From NCBI RefSeq assembly GCF_020829685.1, contig NZ_JAIVFR010000450.1, forward strand, positions 1-5,841: a DNA stretch of 5,841 nucleotides, read 5' to 3'. Shown piece by piece: positions 5,734 to 5,841 of the stretch. The notes below the pieces were generated by a model. It did not search any database, had not been told where the DNA came from, and was given only the letters and a program-made list of their open reading frames with translations. Positions within the stretch are counted from its first letter, which is position 1; every line of letters begins with the position of its first letter. A program made the position numbers and the translations under genes. This DNA is from Nostoc sp. CHAB 5715 (GTDB lineage: Bacteria; Cyanobacteriota; Cyanobacteriia; Cyanobacteriales; Nostocaceae).

Positions 5734-5841
5734 ATTTTATTGAACCAGATACAGATTTTTTAGAAGTAGAAAAAACGAGAATATATGCTCCATTAACACG
5801 TCCTAATGGTGTACCTCATACTCAGGTAGAATACAAATTAA
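5718..5841 (+). pseudogene. Startless reading frame running off the window, gene of unknown identity
   Basis: In the frame that begins at 5718 the codons read YIQNLDFIEPDTDF and continue to ...GVPHTQVEYKL at the window edge without a stop. There is no ATG, GTG or TTG in it, and the frame is closed upstream by TAA at 5688-5690. It does not resemble the transposase C-terminus, so it looks like the inner part of another gene joined to the broken IS at about 5715-5730. I do not recognise the protein. It could be a gene that the IS entered before a deletion removed the right end, or simply a chance open frame. Confidence 0.35.

Overview
The window looks cyanobacterial, most likely from a filamentous Nostoc/Anabaena-type genome or one of its plasmids. 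The reasons are a perfect HIP1 octamer GCGATCGC at 2798-2805, several protein families whose sequence style I associate with cyanobacteria (the HHLHYR-type HNH protein and the BRO-N protein), and an A-rich IS1634-like transposase of a kind common there. All supported genes lie on the + strand. The gene content suggests an accessory region (plasmid, integrative element or phage remnant) rather than core chromosome. No RNA genes or CRISPR arrays were seen.

Region 1 (2-2597) is a tight three-gene unit. A partial protein with a probable coiled coil and a beta-rich C-terminal domain overlaps by 4 bases (ATGA) a 224-residue polytopic membrane protein. That gene is followed at once by a membrane-anchored P-loop ATPase with an atypical Walker A (GIGGSGKG) and a clear Walker B (LLVIDE). 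The ATPase looks like a member of the HerA/FtsK/coupling-protein superfamily, but this is inferred from motifs only. Its 5' end is ambiguous: the ATG with the best ribosome binding site (1070) is in a different frame from the ATPase, which suggests a frameshift in or near an (AT)5 or T4 tract.

Region 2 (2598-3644) holds an HNH-like protein with HHLHYR and CxxCH motifs. It also holds a small two-helix membrane protein whose reading frame extends upstream to an ATG at 3128 but is cut by a single in-frame TAA, and a 47-residue Q/N/S-rich small protein with a good ribosome binding site.

Region 3 (3645-5841) starts with a BRO-N domain (phage antirepressor-type) protein. Its C-terminus appears to be replaced by sequence from the left end of an inserted IS1634-like element. 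The transposase is frameshifted at about 4616-4625 and loses its C-terminal catalytic part at about 5720, where a different, startless reading frame runs off the window.

The most interesting part is the coupled membrane-protein/ATPase unit next to an HNH protein and a BRO protein. It could be part of an undescribed membrane-associated DNA-handling system, but the sequence alone gives only a structural argument. Several reading-frame breaks in so short a span indicate either decay of an accessory element or sequencing error.
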